64,000 bases of DNA, taken from contig OZ176050.1 in assembly GCA_964247055.1 (NCBI GenBank), forward strand, positions 13,640,001 to 13,704,000, in the 5' to 3' direction. The position numbers and the translations under genes are program-made. This DNA comes from Paragordius varius. Its lineage: Eukaryota > Nematomorpha. The notes beneath the pieces are model-generated. The model was not told where the DNA came from, searched no databases, and saw only the letters and a list, made by a program, of their open reading frames with translations. How positions within the stretch are numbered: position 1 is the stretch's first letter; each line of letters begins with the position of its first letter. Below are positions 51,901-62,200 of the stretch, piece after piece.

Positions 51901-52609
51901 AATACTGTGATTACATCAATCAATTGGGACAAGGTGTTAGATTACTTTACAATAAGTAAAAAAAATATATTTTTATCGAATTTATTAATTTAATTTCATA
52001 TATATATACAGTATAAATTAAAATTATACAGACAAAGGATAAAATATAAGGACAAATAAAAAAGAAAACCATACTTTACAAATCATGTTTTTTTTAATGA
52101 TTGCAAAGTATGAAATAAACATATATAATCGCAAGACAATCATTATATATTTCACAATTATAATTAAATTTGGAAGTCTAAAAAAGTGTAGCCTTGTTTT
52201 GTTTAATATTTTTCCGTATGTTTTACGTTTTGTACGTATAATTTCAATTACTGTATATATATATATATATATTTATATGTATTTATTTTTTAGTAATATA
52301 AACCCAGTATTAAGCACCAATATACCCGAGCTAATGCCAAATGAAAATCAATTTACGTTTCGCTCTTTCCAAATCGGGGAAGACTCTTTAGCTTATATAA
52401 AATGTCAGCTATTGTTATCAAACAAAACTTCCACAAGCCATTTACAATCTTTGCCTACTGTAAGTTTTAACAAATGTAACAGTTGAATCTAAAATATTTT
52501 TTTCAGTTGATGTCAAATATATTAGAAAGTATGAGCTTGTTTTTTGTAACATCAAATAAACAGATACGATTATTAAAGAAATTTTTTTATTAATTCAGTT
52601 TATAATTCG

Positions 52610-52641
<32 letters not shown>

Positions 52642-53134
52642 CCAACTATCCAAAAATTATTACAGATGCGCATGAATCAGCCAGCGATTGACACAAAAAT
52701 TTTACAAAAACGAATTTGGGTTCTTCCACCATGGGTCCAACCTTCACTCTCGAATTTGCAACAAAATGCATCCTTAAAAAATGGGGAATCGTTAAGCCGA
52801 CCCTTGAATATTATGACTCAAGCGCTAAGTATAAAATTATCCCATACATATATATATAAATACTTAAAGATTTCTTTATGCACTCCACCTATTATTTTTG
52901 CTTTTAGAAATGGGCCAAGATATCCATGAAAATGGATTAAACGAGAAATTTTGGTATTTTAAAAAATTTCTTGCAAACGTTTGTGGAAACGGGAAATGGT
53001 TAACTCTCTTTTTTACTGGAATAAATGTTGGGATTCTCCTACTCTGGTTCCTGGCATATTTCATAATCACGCAACTAATGAGCTGTTACAGAAGTGATAA
53101 TCGAAATAACAAATGGCATAAAATTGTAAATTAG
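48981..53134 (+). CDS. Zona pellucida (ZP) domain membrane protein
   Basis: ZP modules polymerise extracellular matrices or act in membrane glycoproteins. Nine exons chain in frame to 517 residues: 48981-49203, 49547-49732, 49760-49857, 50719-50999, 51090-51223, 51880-51955, 52294-52459, 52666-52828, 52908-53134. A hydrophobic stretch at residues about 38-57 (ILPNYILLLMGCCVFSAPLC) is a late signal peptide or shows that translation starts at a later Met. The ZP-N hallmark is clear: LFELDFYHCGTM, then ALQYLRSVNF, then a conserved-position Cys (HAQCEIF). The ZP-C half has EYCDYI, QFTFRSFQIGEDSLAYIKCQ. A Lys-Arg pair (LQKRIW) could be the processing site. One membrane helix near the end (LTLFFTGINVGILLLWFLAY) with a short basic tail completes the usual layout. 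Which ZP subfamily is not clear. Intron 2 is 27 nt; others carry MITEs. AATAAA at 53260 follows the stop. Confidence 0.75.
49241..49447. mobile_element. hAT-like non-autonomous element
   Basis: Ends TAGGGGTGTCCGACACAAAT and its near-inverse GCGTGTCGGACACCC with GCGGGCC just inside; about 207 bp. In ZP gene intron 1 (49204-49546), where it starts about 37 nt after the donor. Confidence 0.7.
51428..51658. mobile_element. Family C MITE
   Basis: Left CAGTAAGAATTAAAATTATA, internal AAAAGACAACCATAT / AGTATGGTTGTTTTT pair, right ACGTTTTGTCCGTACAATTT. In ZP gene intron 5. Confidence 0.75.
52010..52253. mobile_element. Family C MITE
   Basis: Ends CAGTATAAATTAAAATTATA and TACGTATAATTTCAATTACTG with TA outside. 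In ZP gene intron 6 (51956-52293); without it the intron would be about 95 nt. A TA run lies between its right end and the acceptor. Confidence 0.8.
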
Positions 53135-53259
53135 CTCTCTTTTGATTAATATATTTTACAACTTTATGATCTCTCACATAATTTTCGAGAATTATAATTA
53201 ATATTGTATTACACTTTATAATTTGCATGTTTTAAAATGTAGTATGTGCACTCTTTATT

Positions 53260-53265
53260 AATAAA
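53260..53265 (+). promoter_or_regulatory. Polyadenylation signal of ZP gene
   Basis: AATAAA 126 nt after the ZP stop codon, in otherwise non-coding sequence; a reasonable 3' end signal. Confidence 0.5.
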
Positions 53266-53340
53266 TTTATTGAACTCAACTGTTTTGTTATGAAATTATT
53301 AAGTGCTAAGTAATCGATGAGCTGCAATTTAACTTATCCC

Positions 53341-53723
53341 CTACAGCCGGCCCTCTGTGACTTTGTTTCGGCCAGCGATTTCAAAAATTTTAAATTAAAA
53401 TTCGATCATCTAAAAATACTCAATTTCTAAAAGCTTAAAAATTTAAATGAAATTTTTTGCCTTAAATATTATTTGAAGAATATTTATGTCTTAATTTGCT
53501 AAATTTATATCTATTGCTTATTTCTTATATATCATTAATGTGTTATAACGGGTAAATATTACAGAATGTATTTAGTTGTGATATGTATCTAATTTTATGC
53601 CATTAGATTCAAAGTAATATCGGCTTTTTAATAAGGTAAAATTATTTTATGTGTTTAAAAATCCCGTCGTAATTTTTAATCATAAATTCGGCTGGCAAAG
53701 CCATCTGTGTTGAGCACCCCTGT
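53341..53723. mobile_element. Decayed hAT-like element
   Basis: GCCGGCCCTCTGTGACTTTG at the left and GGCTGGCAAAGCCATCTGTG followed by GAGCACCCCTG at the right resemble the ends of the other hAT-like copies here. Ends are too worn to fix exactly. Confidence 0.45.
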
Positions 53724-55286
53724 CGACAACAACAAATATAAATATTAATTCCGCGTGCAATATCTTAAGTTTTAATTTTGCTCTTAAATATTAGAAACTA
53801 ATTTTACAAACTAAAAGATGATAAATTGCATCAAAAACAAATCTTATTAAGACAAAAAATTGGGCAATAGTTAGGGTTATCCAGAGTATTATATTTTTTA
53901 AAGGTATCCTTAACTGTAATATACACTATGAGGTTATAATGTATTAAGGAAAGAATATCTGTAATCACAAATTATCGCAAAAATAGGAGAAGTGAATTAC
54001 TAACTTTTTATTTTTGAAATAAATTTATAGTTTTCAGTATAGGTTTTCCGGCGACGAACGCGGTATCTATTTTATAAACCAACCAATCAGACCACTAAAA
54101 ATATAATTTATGTTTATTAACACTTCATGAGCTTTTGAGGGTAGTTTTATAACCTAGGGATAATATTAAAATAATTTTAAAAAGATTGTAGTATAAGGCC
54201 AAATTTAATTTTAGGAGCAAGATATATTTTTAAAAATAATGTAAAATTGTACCTTTTTTCAAACTTTTTCGCAGCCATTTTTATTCATTTTTTCGCTTAT
54301 ACAACAGCTAAATAAATGTATATTATGGTTAAAAAATAATAATAAATCAATTTTTGGAAGGCTTTCAATTTAAAATTTACCAGCATATTATTGATAATTT
54401 TGATGTTAATATCAGCTGTTTGCTTCTATCGTACTTTGTAGCTATCTGAAATTGGAACTATTGAAGCTAAAATTTTATATAATATAGGAGACAAAGCTTT
54501 AATAAATAAATTATAACCAACTTTTAACAGTAATTCGTTTACTACTTTAAGCTTTGGGGTAGCAAACTACCTTATCATCGCGTATAATAAAAATTAACAT
54601 ATAATCAAGTGTTAAAGATTAATAGGTGTGTCATAATAATTGTTAAAGGTTGGCAACAATAAACATTTAATTTGAATAAGTTCATATAACTAAACACATC
54701 TCTATTAGTTCAATTAAAGAAAATGAATTTTAAAATGTTATGTGTAAAAAATAGCCAAACCAAATGCGCCGAACAGATGTTTGATATATAAAATATTAGG
54801 TTCAAAAAAAGTTGAATCACATATAATAAATCAGAATGATTAACCGTTAAGATCAAATTAAAGATCATGAAATTTAAATTACGCTTAAAATTAACCGAAC
54901 TTTCGACACTATTTTTGATCTAAAATGGGAAATATAGAAAGGCCTTAAAAATTAGTATAGCGTATCCAAATATTGCTTTCAGTTTATAAAATTAATTATG
55001 GCTGTAATGGGCATATGTGACTAATCTTTTAAGTTTTTCTAAAGATAGCTTTTATATAGTGGAATTTACGAAAAAATCGCGGTTTAAATCAAAGATATGC
55101 CATTTTTGCATGTGTAATTTAAGAAATGCTTTATCGCTGATTATGTTTATTTGATAAAGTAAAACAAGGGCCCGTGTGCATTTATATATATTTTCTAGAG
55201 GAGCACTAAAAAAATCATATCAACGCAAAAAATTTAGTTTGAAGGCAATGGGAGAATATAGCTTTCAGAAACTAACAGATATATAT

Positions 55287-56128
55287 ATACCATTTTTCAT
55301 GCAAAAACATCATTTTTTCAACCAAATGCAACAATTTTTCAACCAAACGCAACATTTTTTCAAGCAAACGCAACATTTTTTCAAGCAAAGACATCATTTT
55401 TTCAAGCAAACGCAACATTTTTTCAAGCAAACGCAACATTTTTTCAAGCAAACGCAACATTTTTTCAAGCAAACGCAACATTTTTTCATCCAAACGCAAC
55501 ATTTTTTCAACCAAAGACAACATTTTTTCAAGCAAAAACAACAATTTTTTAAAAATTAAAAACCATTTTTTTTATTTTAAGACATATTAAATTTAAAGTT
55601 AATGGAAATTAATTTTAGCGTAGAATTATGATTTTTATTATTTTATCATAAATATGTGATGGTATGATTGATTTTCAAACAAAATTTTGCCCATAATTGC
55701 ATTATTTATATTATATTTTTTCTTTTACAACAGTTTCACTAAATCAATAAATACAACTTGCGCTTTAAGAGTGTCTTGTTTAAAGTTTCTTTCATTTTTT
55801 TGCAAACAACCGTTATTTTCGTATGTAATTATCTATTTTTTTTAATTTAAACTAATATCTTTATTTATTAGTATTTGAATCAAAAATAATATTTTTATAG
55901 TAAAAACATCTTTATTTGTTTCGAACTAATTTTCTTTAAATTAATATTATTAACTTATTGATGTTTTAAACTAAATATTACGATTAATAACCCACAAATC
56001 CTAGATGTTTAATAATGTTAAATTTTTTATAAAAAATAATATTGATATACGGTTCTTATGAAAGAAATGGTATTCCCTTAAAAGTTTAGGAAATAAAGAA
56101 AATAGGTTAATGATAGGATAGATGAATA
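55287..56128. mobile_element. Family H element, left arm plus centre (H1)
   Basis: Starts ATACCATTTTTCATGCAAAA, followed by about twelve tandem 21-bp units with core TTTTTTCAAGCAAACGCAAC to about 55550, then arm sequence to about 55760 and family B-like centre to 56128. It aligns with H2 over its whole length but stops where H2 begins, so it lacks a right arm. The array reads through as 7-residue repeats on both strands, which is an artefact of the repeat length. Confidence 0.7.
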
Positions 56129-56129
56129 T

Positions 56130-57641
56130 ATACCATTTTTCATGCAAAAACATCATTTTTTCAACCAAACGCACCATTTTTTCAAGCAAACGCAACATTT
56201 TTTCAAGCAAAGGCAACAACTTTTCAAGCAAATGCAACATTTTTTCAAGCAAAGACAACATTTTTTCAAGCAAATGCAACATTTTTTCAAGCAAACGCAA
56301 CATTTTTTCAACCAAAGACAACATTTTTTCATCCAAATGCAACATTTTTTCAAGCAAAGACAACATTTTTTCAGGCAAAAACAACACTTTTTTTAATATT
56401 ACAAAAATTACTATTTATTGTATGACAACTTAACTAAAAATTATTTATTAAATTTTAAGTTAATGTAATTTATTTTTAGCGTTGAATTATGATTTTTATC
56501 CTTTTATCAACAATATTTGATGGTAAATTAATTGATTTTCAAACATTTTGATTTTGCCCATAAATTGCCTTATTTATTTATATTAATTATATTTTTCTTT
56601 TACAACTTTAGTTTCGTCTATAATCAATTTATATAATTTGCATTCAAGAGTGTCTTTGAAGGTTTAAAGTTGTCCTTCACTTAAAGTTGGTCCTTAGATT
56701 TTTTGCAGTTTGCATACAACCGTAATATTTGTATGTAATTATCTTTTTTAAATTTAACCTAATATCTTTATTTATTAGTGTTTCATTCAAAATAATATTT
56801 TAATAAAAACAACTTTATTTGTTTCGAGCTTCTTCAAGTTATCAATATTTTATACTAAATGTTTTAAACTAATTACAATCAATAACCTACAAAAATTAGA
56901 TATTTTTAAATATAGTTTAAAAAATTTTATAATAATAAGGATGTACGGTTCTTATGAAAAAAAAGTTGCTCTTCATTTAAAAGTTTAGATTAATAAAGAG
57001 AATAGGTTAAAAATGATAGGATAAATATATTTTATTACCTCATTAATAAAAGGTAGAATCATGATTAAAATATTGAAGGACAAGCTTGAAGTGTTCATCG
57101 ATCAACTTTAAATTTTTAAAGACACTCTTGAAGTGCAAATTATATAAATTGATTATAGACGAAACTAAAGTTGTAAAGGAAAAATATAATTAATATATGT
57201 ATATAAGGCAATTTATGGGCAAAATCAAAATGTTTGAAAATCAATTAATTTAATATCAAATATTGTTGATAAAACGATAAAAATCATAATTCAACGCTAA
57301 AAATAAATTACATTAACTTAAAATTTAATAAATAATTTTTATTTAAATTGTCATACAATAAATAGTAATTTTTGTAATATTAAAAAAAGTGTTATTTTTG
57401 CTTGAAAAAATGTTGCCTTTGGTTGAAAAAATGTTGCGTTTGGATGAAAAAATGTTGTCTTTGGTTGAAAAAATGTTGCGTTTGCTTGGAAAAATGTTGC
57501 GTTTGCTTGAAAAAATGTTGTCTTTGCTTGAATAAATGTTGCATTTGCTTGAAAAGTTGTTGCCTTTGCTTGAAAAAATGTTGCGTTTGCTTGAAAAAAT
57601 GGTGCGTTTGCTTGAAAAAATGATGTTTTTGCATGAAAAAT

Positions 57642-57645
<4 letters not shown>
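56130..57645. mobile_element. Family H foldback element with family B core (H2)
   Basis: About 1.5 kb. The left arm (56130-56640) and right arm (57135-57645) are inverted copies of each other, about 510 bp each. Both outer ends carry 21-bp tandem units and finish at ATACCATTTTTCATGCAAAA or its complement. The centre (about 56640-57135) resembles family B (CATTCAAGAGTGTCTTTGAA ... ACTCTTGAAGTGCAAATT). No transposase frame. The structure is that of a foldback-type element with another element between its arms. A TA microsatellite borders it on the right. Confidence 0.75.
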
Positions 57646-57678
<33 letters not shown>

Positions 57679-58095
57679 ATATGCTAAATAAATTTACCAA
57701 TTGTCCTCGACAACTTACAACACATTCATATTAATCGAAACTGCTAAATCAATTACGTATATCTGAACAATCTTAGGCAACTAAATTCAACTTTAAAAAA
57801 ATGTTTTCCCTGATTCAACGCCATTGATTAGTATAAAAACTCAGTTTAATTTTTGCATCGAATTGGAGCCATTTAATGTAATAACAACTAAAACCTTTAA
57901 TAAATGTTCCATATATACAATTTTAACTAATTTTGACTAAATCTTTCCAAAGAGTCTTATTAACATGCAAATCGGAAAAGTTATATGGTATTGGCTTCAA
58001 ACTTAAATTGCGTTGCTTACGATTTTTTTGGTGCTTTATCTCATACTAACTAACTGCACAAGTTACAAAAACACCAAATATTTTAACTAATATTA

Positions 58096-58286
58096 CAGTA
58101 TGAATAAGTATACATGCTGGAAAGTTATTAATTATTACCAAATAATACAACAAAGTCAATTATTATTAGCTTATAGTTATTTTTTACACTTTTTACTATT
58201 ATATTAGCCAATAATAATTCTCTTTGCTGCGTATGCTATTTGGCAATAATTGATAACTTCCTAGGCATATATATTTACTCATACTG
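58096..58286. mobile_element. Family D MITE, copy 3
   Basis: Ends CAGTATGAATAAGTATACAT and TATTTACTCATACTG with TA on both sides; 191-bp hairpin. About 630 bp upstream of the last gene; the only family D copy seen outside an intron. Confidence 0.85.
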
Positions 58287-58917
58287 TATTACAACGATTA
58301 TTGATAATATATATATATATATTTGCAGCGAGTTCAATATTCCTTTAATAGCTCTCATGCACCTTATAACCCCAAATTAGTTTTCAGTACGAATAACTTG
58401 AAACAAAAACACTTATAGAATTTTATTTTTTAGCCCAATTTATTTTTCACAGGTTTGCCAACCGCAAGAGAGGTTGTAATAAAGGTCAACAAACATACTT
58501 AAATATCCATATAAATATTATGAAAATATTATTGTTTGAATCAAAAAAATTAACTAAAAATAACTGTAAATTCCCTAATTATAATCAAAACAATAATATT
58601 TACACATAAATGGTCACGACGTTAAAAATATTTTTTTTATAGATTGTATAATTTATTTTTATAATTTATAATTTTTTATTTTTGTATTATTTAAAACAAA
58701 TTCATACAACAATAACATCAATTATAATAATAATATCGGGAATTCATCATACATACCCTTTGCGTACCTAACTGTGTTTTGCTAATAAATAAATAAATAG
58801 GGTTGGGTTCAAATTAAATAGTACAGGTTAGCAAACAAATCATATACATGCATAATATATTACATTTCATTTTTAAAAAAAACTATTTTAGCTTCTGTTA
58901 TAAATAAAAAGTTAAAA

Positions 58918-59248
58918 ATGTTAAATATTATGATACATTTTTTTACCATATTCTTGTATATTTGCATCGGCAAAGCATCCAGTCAAATGACCAGTGATGT
59001 CCTTCTATTGCCCAGTAAGTAAAATTATTTGATATTTTTATATACAGTTTGAGTAAAAATGCATATCTAGTTTTGCTTAAATAATTTCTAGTATATAGTA
59101 CCCTATTATGACAGCGATTATGGGTAAAACATGGCTCAATATCATGACCCTCTTTATTAAAAATTTATAAATCTCCATTGGTTAATTATTTAAAAATATT
59201 TAACAGATGATTATTTTTTTATTACTGAAATCGGGGGGTATGAATATC

Positions 59249-59283
<35 letters not shown>

Positions 59284-62200
59284 GCATCGGATAATAATGG
59301 TCTTTTGGTTTTGGCCTTTACAACCATGTATCCTTTATTTTATCAAAAATTTATATTTTTTCGTTAATTGGTTTTAAATATTTAATAAAAAATGGAACAA
59401 AACAAGTTTTTTGATGAATATGATATTGTTATACCATAGAGCTCTTGTTTTTTTCATTCTTTACCAAATATTTATACGCATTTAACTAAAAAAAAGTTAT
59501 TTTGATAATATAAAGGATACATGATTGTATTTAGGTAAGTTTACAATTTTGACGTAAATGCTCCATATCATGAAATCACAAATTTTTGCACACTCTGTCA
59601 AATAAATTTTTTTTTGGTGAAGACTAAATGCTTAATTACAAAAAATGTCAATAAACCATATCTAAATATGAAAAAAACAATATTGATATAAAATTTTAAT
59701 TTTTATATGTGGGCTCGAAAGTCTCCCAATTTTTTCATCTTTTTTAAATAGTGTTTTAAAAAATGCAAAAATATAGATATCACCCTATAAAAATTTTTAT
59801 TATTTATTTTGACAGTTAAAAATGCTTTTTTCCAAAAGATGGATATTTTGCTAAAAAAATAATTTATAGCTAAATTTTATTGAGGCATGATGACGAAAAA
59901 AGCTTTTAGGTATTATAAAAACACTTTTTCTATATATATTGTGTATGCTCCCATCTTATACTTTTGATTTAAGATTCGTCTGCTTTCAAATTTGGGAACA
60001 CAAATCGAACAATTAATTTAATCAAAATTCTGAAGTGATAATATAATCCGCGTTATCAAATTATATAGAAATAGTTTTTTTTATATTATCTGTGAGCGTT
60101 TTATACCGTTTTAATCAGGCCTCAAAATGTGAAATTACCACAATATTTTGCCATAATTTAAACTTTTATCATAATATCCATTTTTTGGATAACATTTTTT
60201 ATGTTAAATTTAGCATATATTTGAAATTTTTATCGCGCCCTTTCAACATTTTTACGTTTATACCCTCAAAAGTGTCCTTGAACACTTCAAGTTCCCGAAC
60301 ATTTCGAATCGGTTCTTGAACACTTCAAGTTGGTACTTGAAATTTTTGATTTTTGATTTAACCATAATATTTGCACTTATTTTTTTATTTTTTCTTTATT
60401 TATTATATAATTCATTTAAAAAGAAAAAATTTTATTCCAAAACCACTTTTTTGTTTCAAACTAATTTTTTTAACAAATATTTTAACTTCTGAATGTTTTC
60501 AATGAAATATTTTGAATGTTAACCCAAAAAGCTTATATATTTTTTAATTACGTGTTAAAATCTTATAAATATCCAAAATAATTTTACAAAATTAATAAAG
60601 ATATACGGTTTCTGAATAATTAAAAGTTCATATTGATTTAAAATTTATGACAAATAATAGAAAATTAAACGATAAAATAGATATATGATATACGATTTGA
60701 TGGATAAAAGTTAAAAACAAAAACAAAAAAGTCAAAGGACCAACTTGAAGTGTTTAAGGGCCAACTTGAAATATTTAAGGACCAAATAAATTTAATTAAC
60801 ATATTGTGCTAAAATTTTGCCATTTGACATGGAGCAGTTCCCCAAAGTGTAAGTTTCTTAAATTACTCATAATGGCCAAAACTAAAAGCATAATAATAAT
60901 CCTGAAACATTTTCCTATCAAAATATAATTTCATAAAAATATTTTTTGTGGACGCTGTGTCGTTCATGAGGTTTATAAACCCGCAAACTAAGGGTTTTTC
61001 AACTTTAAACAATAAAAAAAATATACAGTTTAGAGTCTCTTTGTTCTTTTTTTTATTAAAGGGTAAGAACTACTAAATTGTATCCGGACTGTGAAGGCTT
61101 TAGCACTCGCCTGCCCAGGGCTGACAGTGATGATGGAAAAATTGCGTAGTTTCGGGGTTCAAACTCACATGCAGGGTAAGAGTCCGGCGCCTGCCTAATC
61201 TACCATGAAAAATTAAATTTTATCTTTACTCTTTACTATGCAGCTTTGTACTTTTACCAATTAGTGTATGTTTAAAAATGAATAGTATTAATTATGAATC
61301 TATTCGCAAAAACATATTATGACTATATTTTTTGATTACAAGGTTAAGGCATAAAACAGGTTAAATGAAAAAAATAATGTTAGAAATCTAAATTGAATAA
61401 TTTAATTTTGGAAAATTATTTATGATATAGGAAACGGCCGAGGCCAGTGGAGAGGCATTTGTAAAATAAGGCTTATAGGTTCGTTTATTCATTGCATCTT
61501 TGCTGAAATTTACAAACCGTAGACCAGTTATCGGTTTCGATCTCTCCTGCGTATAGTATAAAATACATTTTTAGATTGCATTAATTGTATATAAAATTAT
61601 AAACTTTTAAAATTGTCACGGATATAGTAGGGGTTTTTAACACAAATGGCTTAGGGTGCATTTTACCACAAAAAACCCGACGGGCTGTTTTCAAAAAATA
61701 GTTATAAAATTATATTATATTAACAAAAGACTGTAAAAAATTACAAATTCGATAAAACTCCTATTTAATTAAATAGAGGTTTGCTACTTCATAGCCAAAA
61801 TTTATTTAGGAAAATATCAATTTTCGTTTGCTTTTGTAAATTAGCATTTTTACCAATTCGAATCGATATATTCGGTATTTTTCAAATTTCTCGCGGGCTG
61901 CCAAAATATTTTGTATGACCACGTGTTGGACACCCCTGTTTTAGCGTTTAAAACAAATTTAAAATATATTGTATTTTTTTCATATTGATTAAGGGTGGGA
62001 ATGGTTATGTCATGCACTTAAATCCAATACCGTAAATTATTCCACCATACCTAGCGAAATGTTTACCGGTGACAATTTCGGTGAAAATATGTATGTTATA
62101 ATATCAAAATTTTTCATATCTTAATTAAATTTGTTTAACTTAATTCAAATGTGTTTAGTAACATATCATTGGAAAGTACCAGAAACAAAAAACAGTTGTG

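Larger units (their letters stand above)
53135..58917. other. Intergenic region, repeat-rich
   Basis: No gene recognised in 5.8 kb. It includes a decayed hAT-like element, the family H/B composite at 55287-57645 and a family D copy (all listed). From about 53730 to 55170 and 57700 to 58090 I see only A+T-rich sequence. AATAAA at 53260-53265 probably serves the ZP gene. The promoter of the gene starting at 58918 should be near the right edge. Confidence 0.5.

Noticed and set aside
55176-56433. Overlapping open frames on both strands rich in QHFF, LLEKML or CCLCLKK repeats
   Set aside because: All are readings of the family H 21-bp arrays in different frames; the same applies to 57351-57700. 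No start context, exon signals or unique sequence.
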